Notes: a model not told the origin generated them from the letters alone. DNA of 64,000 bases from Pseudorhizobium banfieldiae (GCF_000967425.1 NZ_FO082820.1:1674001-1738000), one strand, 5' to 3'; positions 16,876 to 30,007 are shown, numbered from the stretch's first letter. Numbers and translations are program-made.

Positions 16876-17483
16876 TGTTCTATGCGACCGACACCAACGC
16901 CCACGGCCTACGGCATGACCCGTTCAAGGCGATCGTCGCGCCCAGGCCGATTGGCTGGATCGGTACGAAAGGGAGGGATGGTTCGCTCAACCTTTCGCCC
17001 TACTCCTTCTTCAACATCGTTTCCGATGCGCCGAAGATCATAATGTTCTCGTCGAGTGGGCGGAAGGACAGCCTTCGCAATGCCGAGGAGACAGGGGCGT
17101 TTACTGCAAGCCTTGCGAGCCGTCATCTCGCTGAGCAGGTGAATGCATCGTCGGTGTCGGTACCCTACGGAAGGGATGAATTCGAGATCGCGGGGCTGTC
17201 GCCCAAGATGGGTCGCCTGATCGATGCTCCATACGTAGAGGAAGCCTACACGGCGCTCGAATGCAGGGTGACGGAGATCATCCAGCCTCGTACCATAGAG
17301 GGTGGCTGTGCCGACGCCTACATGGTGTTCGGTCAGGTCGTTGGGATCCACATCCGTGAAGAGATTATCCGCGACGGTCGCATCGACATGAGCATCATGC
17401 GGCCGATCGCCCGAATGGGATACCATGACTATTGCGACGGTGGCGCGGACGTATTCCAGATGATCCGCCCCAGCGCTTCCTAG
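16875..17483 (+). CDS. Flavin reductase family protein (FMN-binding split barrel)
   Basis: A 202-residue protein of the flavin-reductase-like/DIM6-NTAB family. The FMN-binding stretch RPIGWIGTKGRDGSLNLSPYSFF is near residues 24-46, followed by PKIIMFSSS and the KDSLRNAEETGAF motif. TGATG coupling with the nitroreductase gene suggests the pair shares a flavin or acts in one pathway. The substrate is not evident. Confidence 0.92.
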   Translation: MFYATDTNAHGLRHDPFKAIVAPRPIGWIGTKGRDGSLNLSPYSFFNIVSDAPKIIMFSSSGRKDSLRNAEETGAFTASLASRHLAEQVNASSVSVPYGRDEFEIAGLSPKMGRLIDAPYVEEAYTALECRVTEIIQPRTIEGGCADAYMVFGQVVGIHIREEIIRDGRIDMSIMRPIARMGYHDYCDGGADVFQMIRPSAS

Positions 17484-17597
17484 GATCGGATCGCGCAGGC
17501 GTTAATCCGTATGGTGAACCAATCATAAATATTTACCGGCTACCGTTGGGTCATTCGGTGATGCGCGGCAGGCGCTTCCCGTCAGCCGGGGTTGGTA

Positions 17598-18725
17598 GTG
17601 ATTATTCAGGCATTTCTTCGATGGCTCGAAACAGCGGCCGCGTGTGACAGGGCCAGGGCCGCCAATGCGTTGGCGCGAGCCTATTTAGCGTCGCGCCTTC
17701 AGTCGGATCAGCAGCATGCGGCGCTGCTTGCCATGTCCCATCTCCTCGATGATCCGGCGCCGCAGGTGCGCCTCGGTCTCGCCCGGGCGTTGGCCACAAA
17801 TCCCGGCGCACCTCGGCCTATCATCCTTGCCCTTGCCGAGGACCAGCCAGAGATCGCCTGCACGGTGATCGCCCAGTCCCCCGTCTTCCAGGATGCCGAT
17901 CTGGTTGATCTGGTGGGGCGGGGGGACGGACTGACCCGGGGGCTCATTGCAACCCGGTCCGGCCTCTCCCCAGTTGTCTCGGCTGCCCTTGCGGAGGTCG
18001 GGGAGGTGGGCGAGATTGTCCTTCTCCTCGAGAATGCAGACGCTGCGCTGTCTCGCGGATGCCTGGCACGGATCGCGGATCGATTCGGTCATGACGGTGA
18101 GGTGAGAAAGCTGTTGCTCGATCGCGCCGACCTCGCTCCCGAGGTTCGCCAACGGCTGGTGTCGAAAGTTAGCGAGGCACTTGCCGAGTCGAGCCTGGTC
18201 TCCAACCTGCTAGCCGGTTCCCGACTGGAGCGCCTGACGCTTGAGGCAACCGAGACGGCGACATTGGCGATCGCCGGATCCGCATCCCGATTCGAACTGC
18301 CGGCGCTGGTCGAGCACATGCGGTCATCGGGAACGCTTACGCCTGCGCTTCTCATCAATGCGCTCTGCACCGGCAAGGCAGACTTCTTGTCGGAAGCCAT
18401 GGCGGCGCTTTCGGGGCTGGACGAGCCGCGTGTGAGAGCTCTGCTGGCGAGCGGTCGGGCTCCGGCTGTCCGCGCCATGTTCCAGGCGGCGGGTCTTCAC
18501 CGGGACGTGGCGGCTGTCTTCGTTGCCGGAACGCTCCTCTGGCGTCAGGCTGGTATCATGGAAACCAGCGCTGACATATGCGAGGCACTGCTTTCGGAAT
18601 GCCGCCAGCTGGGGGCAAGGTCGCCGGTGGTCGCTGACCTGTTGGAGATCGTCGACAGACTTCAGCGCTCAGAACTGCGTGCGGCGGCTCGTTCCTACGC
18701 ACAGCAGACCGCGCTGGCGGCCTGA
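17598..18725 (+). CDS. DUF2336 domain protein
   Basis: A 375-residue soluble protein made of repeated alpha-helical pairs (HEAT-like), for example LLAMSHLLDDPAPQVRLGLARALATNP and ALAEVGEVGEIVLLLENADAALS. This is the DUF2336 architecture of Alphaproteobacteria, function unknown. GTG 17598 (VIIQAFLRWLETA...) fits the family's usual N-terminus better than TTG 17592. The C-terminal third (residues about 270-370) is also helical. It stands alone, converging with the next gene five bases away. Confidence 0.85.
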   Translation: MIIQAFLRWLETAAACDRARAANALARAYLASRLQSDQQHAALLAMSHLLDDPAPQVRLGLARALATNPGAPRPIILALAEDQPEIACTVIAQSPVFQDADLVDLVGRGDGLTRGLIATRSGLSPVVSAALAEVGEVGEIVLLLENADAALSRGCLARIADRFGHDGEVRKLLLDRADLAPEVRQRLVSKVSEALAESSLVSNLLAGSRLERLTLEATETATLAIAGSASRFELPALVEHMRSSGTLTPALLINALCTGKADFLSEAMAALSGLDEPRVRALLASGRAPAVRAMFQAAGLHRDVAAVFVAGTLLWRQAGIMETSADICEALLSECRQLGARSPVVADLLEIVDRLQRSELRAAARSYAQQTALAA

Positions 18726-18730
18726 CGCAC

Positions 18731-19135
18731 TCAGTCCCGTAGCTTCTTTGCGACCCAGGAATAGCTTTCCTCGACGAGGCGGATGGGCTGCCGCATCAAG
18801 GTGCCCACACCCTCCGTGGTTGGTAGTACGGCACGCACGCGCTCAATAGCCCTCGATGCGAGGTCAGACTTGGCTTCCTGCGTCAGATCGATTTCCGGAT
18901 TTTGGTTATTGCTCGGGTCTGGAGGCGTTGCCGCGACCTCGCTCTCACCCGGTCTCTGACAAACCGCGATCACCATCGGATAGGGAGCATTGGCGTGGCT
19001 TGCCAGTTCCGCCTCGGAATCCGCGGTGCACAGCTCGATGGTCGGCCATCGTTTCTCCGAGGTGGAGACATAGTGGCACTCTGTCGCGGTGTCGTCACAG
19101 CCGAGGATGGTCAGCACGATGATGGCGGCGTTCAT
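18731..19135 (-). CDS. Conserved hypothetical protein, 134 residues
   Basis: The protein begins with a short hydrophobic stretch (MNAAIIVLTILGC) and has Cys13, Cys20, Cys36 and Cys59, probably paired as disulfides. This suggests export or a membrane anchor, although the signal is short. The N-terminal half (to VIAVCQRP) looks folded; a Pro/Asn-rich linker follows, then a charged helical end (ERVRAVLPTTEGVGTLMRQP). AGGAAATC precedes the ATG. It lies 31 bases downstream of the AI-2E-type transporter on the same strand, so they are probably one operon. No known family is recognised. Confidence 0.7.
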   Translation of the reverse strand: MNAAIIVLTILGCDDTATECHYVSTSEKRWPTIELCTADSEAELASHANAPYPMVIAVCQRPGESEVAATPPDPSNNQNPEIDLTQEAKSDLASRAIERVRAVLPTTEGVGTLMRQPIRLVEESYSWVAKKLRD

Positions 19136-19166
19136 GTTGATTTCCTGTCAACGACGCTGTAGCGGC

Positions 19167-20372
19167 TCATGGTGACGAGACGGTTCTGATCGGAGCCACG
19201 TCCGGGTCGAAGGGAACGCTGCTGTCAGTCACCAAGTCCTCGTCGCCTTCCGCGGGATCCACAAGCTTCACTTCGCGGATCCATTCCCGCCAGATTGATA
19301 CGATCAGGGCCATGAGCACCGGTCCGATGAACAGCCCGAGGAAGCCCATCGTCTTCACTCCGCCGACGAGGCCGAAAAACGTCGGGAGGAAGGGAAGCTT
19401 GATCGGCCCCCCGACCAGCCGGGGACGGATCGTCTTGTCGACGATGAAGAGTTCAACCGAGCCCCAGACGAAAAGCCCGATCCCTGCGAAATACGAACCG
19501 CTTGCTACGAGATAGACGGAGACCAGCGTGAAGGACAGAGGCGCGCCGCCGGGGATGAGGGCCATGATCCCTGTCAGAACGCCGAGGGTGACCGGCGAGG
19601 GGACGCCAGCGATCCAGTAGGCAATGCCGAGGACGATGCCCTCGCCGATGGCGATGAGTGTCATGCCCGTCACGGTCGAACTGATTGTAGCGGGCACGAC
19701 ACGGGAGATCCGCTCCCAGCGGGTCGGCAGGATGCGCTCCCCGAGAAGATCGATCTGCCTGCTGAAGGATGCGCCGTCACGGTAGACGAAGAAGAGAGCG
19801 ATCAACATGAACAGCAGTGTCAGGAGCAGGTGGAAGGCACCGTCACCAGCCGCGATGACGGCCCGGTAGATGTTGCCGATATTTGCACCACTGACGATCT
19901 GGATCAGTTCTCCTATCGCTCCCGGCGAACCGACATGCCGGTCCCACTGCTGCGTCAGCCAGTCACCCACACCCGGAAGAGCTGCTATCCAGGCGGGCAC
20001 CTCTGCGCCCTGATTGTTGACCTGGAGAACCCAGCCCACCCAGTCCCGCACTTCCCCAATCGTATAGGAGATCGCGATGCCGATCGGTACGACGAGGAAG
20101 GCAATGATGAAGATGATGGCGAGGGTGGCGCCGATGGTCGTGTTGCCGCCAATGTTTTGCAGCAACTTACGATAAAGCGGCCAGCTGGCAAAGCCGATGA
20201 CCAGCGCCGCGAGGACCGGTACAAGAAAGCCGTGGAAGAAATAGATCCCCGCGATCACGATGAGGACCAGAAGCCAGCGAGCGGCCGAAATCGGCGGGAT
20301 CAGGGCCGAGCGGCTGTGGGCCACGGGTCCCAGCCAACGAGGTCCATCCTGTAATTGCGGGGGTCTGCTCAC
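19167..20372 (-). CDS. AI-2E family transporter (PerM/YdiK-like)
   Basis: A 401-residue membrane protein with about eight transmembrane segments in the family pattern: paired helices at residues 28-75, a periplasmic or extracellular loop rich in Trp, then GVLTGIMALIPGGAPLSFTLVS and the C-terminal GVKTMGFLGLFIGPVLMALI. Family members export small molecules or act as Na+/H+ antiporters; AI-2 export is not implied. The start is GTG 20372 with GGAG six bases upstream. A second family member is at 43871. Confidence 0.9.
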   Translation of the reverse strand: MSRPPQLQDGPRWLGPVAHSRSALIPPISAARWLLVLIVIAGIYFFHGFLVPVLAALVIGFASWPLYRKLLQNIGGNTTIGATLAIIFIIAFLVVPIGIAISYTIGEVRDWVGWVLQVNNQGAEVPAWIAALPGVGDWLTQQWDRHVGSPGAIGELIQIVSGANIGNIYRAVIAAGDGAFHLLLTLLFMLIALFFVYRDGASFSRQIDLLGERILPTRWERISRVVPATISSTVTGMTLIAIGEGIVLGIAYWIAGVPSPVTLGVLTGIMALIPGGAPLSFTLVSVYLVASGSYFAGIGLFVWGSVELFIVDKTIRPRLVGGPIKLPFLPTFFGLVGGVKTMGFLGLFIGPVLMALIVSIWREWIREVKLVDPAEGDEDLVTDSSVPFDPDVAPIRTVSSP

Positions 20373-20468
20373 CAGTGCTCCTAGTCCTGTCCGATCGCGC
20401 CATTGCGGTATCTGATAACTATTGCACAGGTTACACGCAGGACGATCACAAAATCACTAACTCGTCAC

Positions 20469-20497
20469 TTGTCGCAGATGAGGTAGGAGCTAAATAT
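20469..20497 (+). promoter_or_regulatory. Candidate promoter of the bphO-bphP unit
   Basis: CTTGTCG (TTGTCG 20469-20474), 17 bases, then AAATAT (20492-20497), resembling the rhizobial CTTGAC-N17-CTATAT type. If used, its start site would fall inside or after the leader ORF start, which argues against it; a more upstream promoter remains possible. Confidence 0.25.
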
Positions 20498-20528
20498 GAC
20501 GGACATTCAACTCATAGAACTGTTCTGA
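20496..20528 (+). CDS. Leader ORF (10 residues) coupled to heme oxygenase
   Basis: ATG 20496 is preceded by an excellent ribosome-binding site (GGAG, 6 bases upstream). It encodes MTDIQLIELF and stops at TGA 20526-20528, which overlaps the heme oxygenase ATG (TGATG). The heme oxygenase ATG itself has no Shine-Dalgarno sequence, so its translation probably depends on ribosomes ending this leader. An 11-base palindrome AGAAC-T-GTTCT covers 20516-20526 at the junction. This is direct sequence reading; coupling is inference. Confidence 0.5.
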   Translation: MTDIQLIELF

Positions 20529-21085
20529 TGAATTTATCTTCACGTCGGTTCCTCGTCCGGGATCGCACTTCGCTGTCCCATGCACGGGTCGAAGCAATTG
20601 TCGGATCTTTCTCCACGATAGCAGACTATCATCGCTACCTGAGGGGGACCTACGCGTTTCGTTCCGCATACGAGGAGGCGATGGCAGGCTTTGACTGGCC
20701 AGCCGACCTGCCGCCGCTCGACCACGCTCCTCAGCTTTTGCCCCTTCTGCGCCAGGATCTTGGCGATCTGGGATTGCAGCCGCCTGCGATGCATGAATCA
20801 TTGCTGCAGGTATCGGATCGGGAGACTCTTCTCGGAACTCTTTATGTCGCCGAGGGATCCTCGCTCGGCGCCCGTATTCTCTATCGGCGGGCGCAGGAAC
20901 TGGGATTGACCGGCGAGTTTGGAGCGCGCCACCTTTTCGCGCAGTCGGAAAGCCTCACTCGTTGGCGGCAACTCGTCAAACTGCTCGACGAAGCTCCGGA
21001 GCTCGACCTGGATAGGCTGGTGGCAGCGTCCGAAACAGTCTTTGCCGCCGTCGGTGGAGCCTTCGAAAGGCTGCAGGATGCGTGA
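20528..21085 (+). CDS. bphO: Biliverdin-producing heme oxygenase (BphO)
   Basis: A 185-residue HugZ-unrelated, HO-1-fold enzyme that opens heme to biliverdin IX-alpha, CO and iron. The predicted proximal heme ligand is His18 (SLSHARVEAIVG). The distal helix with flexible glycines is VAEGSSLGARILYRR. The next gene is a bacteriophytochrome, which needs biliverdin, and the two overlap by eight bases (ATGCGTGA), so supply and use of the chromophore are coupled. The start at ATG 20528 gives the normal family length. It lacks a ribosome-binding site of its own and overlaps the stop of a 10-residue leader ORF. Confidence 0.92.
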   Translation: MNLSSRRFLVRDRTSLSHARVEAIVGSFSTIADYHRYLRGTYAFRSAYEEAMAGFDWPADLPPLDHAPQLLPLLRQDLGDLGLQPPAMHESLLQVSDRETLLGTLYVAEGSSLGARILYRRAQELGLTGEFGARHLFAQSESLTRWRQLVKLLDEAPELDLDRLVAASETVFAAVGGAFERLQDA

Positions 21086-23633
21086 GGCTCAAACCGTCGA
21101 CCTCACGAATTGCGACCGCGAACCAATCCAGATTCCCGGTAGCATCCAGGCCCATGGCTGCCTGATCGCCTGCGACCACGCGGGTGCCGAGGTGAGGCGG
21201 TTTTCAGCCAATGCCCCCGAGATGCTATCGATTCCTGGCCTCACTGCTGGAGCACGGCTGGAGGAAATATTCGGGCGTGAGCTTGCGCACACACTGCGAA
21301 ACGCAATTGCGACTGCAGGCGACCCCGCGCGTCCGGCGCTTCGCCATGGGATGGATCTGCCCTGCGGCAACAGGTTTGATGTGGCTGTGCATGTCCACGA
21401 TGCGGGCGCCATCATGGAGTTCGAGCCGGTCACTGCAACCAATGACCAGCCGCTCGAAGTTGCACGAATGCTCATCAGCCGGATACGGAACATCAGAAAT
21501 GTGGAGCAATTGCTTGAGCGGTCCAGTCGCCTGATCCACGCCCTGCTGGGCTATGACCGGGTGATGATTTATCGCTTCGAGGAAGATGGCTCGGGCCAGG
21601 TCATCAGCGAGCACAAGCGGCGTGACCTCGAGAGTTTCAAGGGTCAGTATTTTCCAGCCAGCGACATCCCGAAGCAAGCGCGTATCCTTTATCTGAAGAA
21701 CACGATCCGCGTCATTTCCGATGCGAGAGACGTGAGGGTCGCGATCCTTCCCGAGCAGGAAGAAAGGGATCATCCGCTCGACCTGTCCTTCGCCCATCTG
21801 CGAAGCGTGTCCTCCGTTCACTGCGAATATCTGCGCAACATGGGCGTGGCGGCATCGATGTCGATCTCGATCGTTGTTGACGGTGATCTGTGGGGATTGA
21901 TCGCATGCCACCACTATTCGCCGAAGACGCTTTCGATGCCTCAGCGTATCGCCGCAGAGACTTTCGGCGAGTTCTTTTCCCTTCACCTTGCCGCTTTGTT
22001 GCAGAAGCAGGTGGTCGAGAAGAACCGTGAGGTGAGGGTGGCTCTGGATCGTTTTCTGCAGGTCGCCTCTCACCACGCCGACATTCGAGACCTTCTCCGG
22101 ACCTCGCTGGGCGAATTCGGCGAGATGCTTGCGTGCGACGGCATGGGCCTATGGCTGGGTGGCGTCTGGACAAGCACGGGGGCCGCGCCCTCGGCGGAAC
22201 AAGCGGTGGAGCTTGTTGAACTTCGCGGCGAAGCCTCCGCCGGCCGGACATGGTGGACGGATCAGATTTCGGCGGATCTGCCGGGATCGACCATCTCCCC
22301 CGCCGATATTTGCGGTGTCCTTGCCATCCCGCTTTCACAACGCTCGCGGGATTATCTCTATTTCTTCCGACGGGAATTGGTTCAGACCCTGAACTGGGCA
22401 GGAAACCCGCAGAAATCCTACGAGAGCGGTCCGCTCGGTGACCGGCTGACGCCAAGGAAGAGCTTCGCGATATGGAAAGAGGCAGTCCACAATCGGGCAC
22501 AGCCCTGGTCGGAGGCGGATCGAGAGGTTGCAGAGGTCATCCGCGGCGTGCTGGTCGAGATCGTCCTTCACCATAACGAGCTCATGGCGGATGAGCGTGG
22601 CAAGGCCGACGTCCGGCAGAGGATGCTGAACGAAGAGCTCAACCATCGCGTCAAGAACATCCTGTCCGTCATCAAGTCCCTGATAGGCAGGCCCGTCGAC
22701 ACGCAGCAGGGGCTGGACACGTACATCGCCTCGTTGAAGGGCAGGGTACAGGCGCTCTCTCTGGCCCATGACCAGATCGTCCGTAGCGGCGACGGAGGCT
22801 TTCTTCGCGACCTTCTGCAAGCGGAACTGCAGCCTTACCAGGCTGGCGATCGCCAGATCCTGCTGCAGGGACCGTCTGTCTGGCTCGATACCCGGTCCTT
22901 CTCGGTTATGGCGCTGGTGCTTCACGAGATGGCAACGAACGCCGCAAAATATGGTGGTCTCTCCCTGTCTGGCGGCAATCTTTCTGTCCGCTGGCAGAAG
23001 GGCGAAGCGGGCGAGTGCGAGATCTGGTGGAGCGAGAACGGCGGACCCACCGTGACGGCGCCCGTGCAGACTGGCTTCGGCAGCGTTTTGATCGGCCGCA
23101 GCATCGCTTACGAACTTGGTGGGAACAGCCGGATCGACTATGCGCCGACTGGGCTTCAAGGTTACTTCTGCATCCCGTCGAAACATGTACAGGCCGAGAG
23201 CGATAACGAGGAGGCGCAGTCGGTCGAGGCTGCCGCAGATGGCCACGATCAGGGACAGCCCGATTTCTCGGAGGTCGAGTTGCTGCTGGTGGAGGACCAG
23301 ATGCTGATCGCGGCGGATGTCGAGATGATTCTCGCAGAGCATGGTCTGCAGAAGGTGACGACGGCGCCCTCGGCGGCGGAAGCACTCCGGCGGCTTGAAA
23401 AGCTGACGCCGCACCTTGCAATCCTTGATGTCAATCTCGGTAGTGGCACGTCGTTACCGGTCGCGCAGGAACTGCTACGTCGCAACATCCCGTTCATATT
23501 TGCCACTGGCTACAGTGACCGCTCCACGATTCCCGAACATCTTGACGTTCCGGTCCTGCGCAAGCCGTATGAAAGTTCCGTCCTCATACGAGCGATCGGC
23601 CGAGTTCTAGCGGGCCGGCAGGGCAACGCCTAG
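21078..23633 (+). CDS. bphP: Bacteriophytochrome HWE histidine kinase with C-terminal receiver (Agp2-like)
   Basis: A red/far-red photoreceptor of 851 residues. Order: PAS2 (about 1-125) with biliverdin-attachment Cys12 in VDLTNCDREPIQIPG; GAF (about 140-310) with PASDIP (Asp196); PHY (about 320-500) with the tongue motif PRKSF (459-463); HWE-type kinase with His523 in ELNHRVKN, the N-box HEMATNAAKYGG, and the WxE-like IWWSENGG; receiver domain with Asp784 (LDVNLG) and Lys829 (LRKPY). Length, domain order and many local stretches match Agrobacterium Agp2, a bathy phytochrome with a Pfr ground state. The bathy property here is inference. The output partner is not in the window. Confidence 0.95.
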   Translation: MREAQTVDLTNCDREPIQIPGSIQAHGCLIACDHAGAEVRRFSANAPEMLSIPGLTAGARLEEIFGRELAHTLRNAIATAGDPARPALRHGMDLPCGNRFDVAVHVHDAGAIMEFEPVTATNDQPLEVARMLISRIRNIRNVEQLLERSSRLIHALLGYDRVMIYRFEEDGSGQVISEHKRRDLESFKGQYFPASDIPKQARILYLKNTIRVISDARDVRVAILPEQEERDHPLDLSFAHLRSVSSVHCEYLRNMGVAASMSISIVVDGDLWGLIACHHYSPKTLSMPQRIAAETFGEFFSLHLAALLQKQVVEKNREVRVALDRFLQVASHHADIRDLLRTSLGEFGEMLACDGMGLWLGGVWTSTGAAPSAEQAVELVELRGEASAGRTWWTDQISADLPGSTISPADICGVLAIPLSQRSRDYLYFFRRELVQTLNWAGNPQKSYESGPLGDRLTPRKSFAIWKEAVHNRAQPWSEADREVAEVIRGVLVEIVLHHNELMADERGKADVRQRMLNEELNHRVKNILSVIKSLIGRPVDTQQGLDTYIASLKGRVQALSLAHDQIVRSGDGGFLRDLLQAELQPYQAGDRQILLQGPSVWLDTRSFSVMALVLHEMATNAAKYGGLSLSGGNLSVRWQKGEAGECEIWWSENGGPTVTAPVQTGFGSVLIGRSIAYELGGNSRIDYAPTGLQGYFCIPSKHVQAESDNEEAQSVEAAADGHDQGQPDFSEVELLLVEDQMLIAADVEMILAEHGLQKVTTAPSAAEALRRLEKLTPHLAILDVNLGSGTSLPVAQELLRRNIPFIFATGYSDRSTIPEHLDVPVLRKPYESSVLIRAIGRVLAGRQGNA

Positions 23634-23663
23634 GGTGCCGCACCGGCCCGCCGTCACGATTGT

Positions 23664-25712
<2,049 letters not shown>

Positions 25713-25907
25713 CGGGTCAGTCGGTACTACCTGTCGAGGGGCTGGAGGTGAGGCCATCGCCATCTCATGCTGTTTCGAATCACCGGCAATTCTGCCAGAA
25801 AGCTGGCTTTTTCGCGATGCGGCAGGGAAACGGTGCTCAGGCAGCAATGCGGCGCCCGCCCGCAAATGGCAAGGCGCCGAGGCGTGATCAGGCAGCCGGA
25901 GAGGTGC

Positions 25908-26795
25908 ATGTCCACAGTTCATTTCGCATTAGCCACAGCTTTTGCCCTCGTTATGACCGCCTTCTCCGCAGCACCGGCCTTGGCACAGGAAGGATCGATC
26001 AAGCCGTATAAGGATGCCCTGTTCTCCCGCTTCCCCGTCTTGGAAACCGCTGACGGCGGTGCTTACGAAGTGATCGATTACCAGGAACTGCGCGACATCA
26101 ACGAGCGCGACCAGGTGCCGGAGCGGCGGGTCAAGTCGAGTTACGTGTCGATGGGCGTCAAGCGTTACCAGGAAAACCAGACGCTACAACTCGGCGGTCG
26201 TCTCATCGACGTCACCCGCGTCGGGAAGCAGAAAAACGCCGCCTTTACGGTGATCTTCGTCCACGGCCGCGGCGGCGATAGGCGCCTTGGCGCAAACGAC
26301 TACAGCTTCGGCGGCAACTTCAATCGCCTGAAGAACCTCGCCGTGATGAATGGCGGCACCTATTATGCCCCGAGCGTCACCTCCTTTGACGGGAGCGGTG
26401 CAGAGGAGATCGCGCTCCTGATCCGTCACGCCTTCGAACAGTCACGCGGGCGGCCGGTGCTCCTTGCCTGTGCCTCCATGGGCGGGACGGTCTGCTCGCA
26501 TGTTGCCCGGGATCGGGAGGCTGCACATTACCTGAGCGGACTTGCGGTTCTGGGCGGTCCGCCCGACCCGGGCTACGCCACCACGCCTGCTGCGAAGCGT
26601 CGGCTGCCGCTCTACCTGTCCCACGGAAGCGCCGACAGCGTCTACTCCCTGGAGGGGCAGGCGGCCGTGTATCGCAAGCTGCAGCAGTCCGGCTACCCGG
26701 TCCGACTTACGGTTTTCAACACCGGTGGACACGGGACGCCGATCCGCATGACGGACTGGCGCAAGCTCCTCACTTTCCTGTTGAACGGCAACTGA
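25908..26795 (+). CDS. Exported alpha/beta hydrolase
   Basis: A 295-residue protein with a signal peptide (cleavage near ALA/QEG at 26), so periplasmic or secreted. The alpha/beta hydrolase core shows the oxyanion loop [11 protein letters not shown], a nucleophile elbow with Ser in CASMGG (Cys replaces the usual first Gly), the acid in [13 protein letters not shown] and His in TGGHGTP. GGAGAGG precedes the ATG. It is divergent from parE. The substrate cannot be predicted from the sequence. Confidence 0.87.
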   Translation: MSTVHFALATAFALVMTAFSAAPALAQEGSIKPYKDALFSRFPVLETADGGAYEVIDYQELRDINERDQVPERRVKSSYVSMGVKRYQENQTLQLGGRLIDVTRVGKQKNAAFTVIFVHGRGGDRRLGANDYSFGGNFNRLKNLAVMNGGTYYAPSVTSFDGSGAEEIALLIRHAFEQSRGRPVLLACASMGGTVCSHVARDREAAHYLSGLAVLGGPPDPGYATTPAAKRRLPLYLSHGSADSVYSLEGQAAVYRKLQQSGYPVRLTVFNTGGHGTPIRMTDWRKLLTFLLNGN

Positions 26796-26889
26796 CGGGA
26801 GATCCCCTTTTTCGTGGATTTTCCCGTCTGAGGAACTAAAACGCTTTGGGGAAACAGCGGGCTGCGGCCCGCGGGCAAGGAGCAGACAT

Positions 26890-27660
26890 ATGACGCCTGA
26901 GGTACGGCCGCTGGTGGCGGGAAACTGGAAGATGAACGGGACGCGGGGTTCCCTGGACCAGATCAAGGCGATCAGCGAAGGCGTGAGGGGAGGGCTGTCC
27001 AGCAAGGTCGATGCGCTGATCTGCCCGCCTGCGACGCTGCTCTACGTGGCCACGGCCCTCTGCACCGACAGCCCATTGTCGATCGGTGCCCAGGATTGCC
27101 ATCAAAATGCAAGCGGCGCCCATACCGGTGACATCTCGGCAGAGATGATCGCCGACTGTTTCGGAACCCACGTCATCGTTGGGCACTCCGAGCGCCGCAC
27201 CGACCACGACGAGGATGACGCCCTGGTTCGCGCCAAGGCCCAGGCCGCCCATGCGGCCGATCTGACCGCCATCATCTGCATTGGCGAAACCGAGGAGCAG
27301 CGCAGGAACGGCGAGACGCTCGACGTGCTGAAGCGCCAGCTCGCCGGCTCGATCCCCGATGGAGCCAATGCGGCGCGTACCGTGATCGCGTATGAACCGG
27401 TCTGGGCCATCGGCACCGGCCTGACCCCCACGGTTGCCGACGTGGAGGAGGCGCATGCCTTCATGCGAAGGGAATTGTCGGAACGTTTCGGCGAACAGGG
27501 CAGCACCATGCGCATCCTCTACGGTGGGTCGGTCAAGCCTTCGAACGCGAAGGAGCTGATGGCCATCCCGAACGTCGATGGCGCGCTGATCGGGGGCGCC
27601 AGCTTGAAAGCGGAGGATTTCCTCGCCATCTACCGGGTCTATGAAGAACTGATGGCGTAA
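26890..27660 (+). CDS. tpiA: Triose-phosphate isomerase
   Basis: Interconverts glyceraldehyde 3-phosphate and dihydroxyacetone phosphate. It is a 256-residue TIM barrel with all catalytic residues: Asn12 and Lys14 in AGNWKMNG, His99 in IVGHSERR, Glu169 in [11 protein letters not shown], and the phosphate-binding YGGSVKP loop. The AAGGAG preceding the ATG is a good ribosome-binding site. secG follows 93 bases later, an order common in Rhizobiaceae. Confidence 0.97.
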   Translation: MTPEVRPLVAGNWKMNGTRGSLDQIKAISEGVRGGLSSKVDALICPPATLLYVATALCTDSPLSIGAQDCHQNASGAHTGDISAEMIADCFGTHVIVGHSERRTDHDEDDALVRAKAQAAHAADLTAIICIGETEEQRRNGETLDVLKRQLAGSIPDGANAARTVIAYEPVWAIGTGLTPTVADVEEAHAFMRRELSERFGEQGSTMRILYGGSVKPSNAKELMAIPNVDGALIGGASLKAEDFLAIYRVYEELMA

Positions 27661-27753
27661 ACCTGCCCGCAAGGGCTTGGAATGCTCAACAGCCTCATGT
27701 AAAGAGCCGCCAACCTTATGTTATTGCCCTTTGCGAAGGGCAGGGATTTTGCC

Positions 27754-28209
27754 ATGCAAACCGTTTTGATCGTCATCCACCTCATGATCGTGCTCGCGCT
27801 CGTCGGCGTCGTGCTGATTCAGCGTTCGGAAGGCGGCGGGCTGGGCGTTGGCGGCGGCTCCGGCTTCATGTCGGCGCGCGGGACGGCCAATGCGCTGACC
27901 CGCACCACGGCCATTCTCGCGACGCTTTTCTTCGTGACGTCCATGACCCTCGGCATCCTGGCGCGCTACGAGTCGCGGCCGACCGACATCCTCGATCGCA
28001 TTCCGGCAACGCAGGGTACCGGTAGCGGCATTCTCGACGCACTTGGTCCGGCACCGACGTCCGAAGGTCCGGCTGATGCTCCCGCACAGGATGGCGTCCC
28101 GACCGGTGGTGACGCACCTGCACAGGGTGGGGCTGCAGCGCCGTCTGCAGGCCAGGCCCCGGCGCCGGCTGCTCCCGCCAATTCGACTGGCGTGCCTACG
28201 GGCCAATAA
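27754..28209 (+). CDS. secG: Preprotein translocase subunit SecG
   Basis: Accessory subunit of the SecYEG channel, with two transmembrane helices (residues 3-21 and 50-70) around the conserved QRSEGGGLGVGGGSGFMSAR loop. The 151-residue protein is longer than E. coli SecG because of a low-complexity Ala/Pro/Gly tail (from about residue 90), typical of Alphaproteobacteria. ATG 27754 has AGGGA eight bases upstream; an in-frame TTG further up would add 12 residues and disrupt the usual start. A strong terminator follows. Confidence 0.95.
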   Translation: MQTVLIVIHLMIVLALVGVVLIQRSEGGGLGVGGGSGFMSARGTANALTRTTAILATLFFVTSMTLGILARYESRPTDILDRIPATQGTGSGILDALGPAPTSEGPADAPAQDGVPTGGDAPAQGGAAAPSAGQAPAPAAPANSTGVPTGQ

Positions 28210-28230
28210 ACGCCCTCGCTGCAACAATCT

Positions 28231-28253
28231 CCGGCAGGCCAAAAGCCTGCCGG
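28231..28253 (+). terminator. Rho-independent terminator after secG
   Basis: CCGGCAGGC, loop CAAAA, GCCTGCCGG, then TTTTCTTTT: a 9-bp perfect stem with a T-rich tail, 22 bases past the secG stop. Confidence 0.9.
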
Positions 28254-28296
28254 TTTTCTTTTGTCCAGATTCCGTGGACCAGCGTCACCAAGGTGA

Positions 28297-29973
<1,677 letters not shown>

Positions 29974-30007
29974 TGGCGATGCCAGCCGCTGCCCTTTCTT
30001 TCCTTTA

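Noticed and set aside
19167-20372. Quorum-sensing role for the AI-2E-type transporter
   Set aside because: The family name does not prove AI-2 export, and no luxS or lsr genes are nearby.
22335-23414. 359-codon minus-strand open frame opposite bphP
   Set aside because: Lies fully inside bphP with antisense-like composition.
26794-26832. GACGGGA...TCCCGTC hairpin after the hydrolase as a terminator
   Set aside because: The stem is interrupted and there is no T-run after it, so I did not annotate it.
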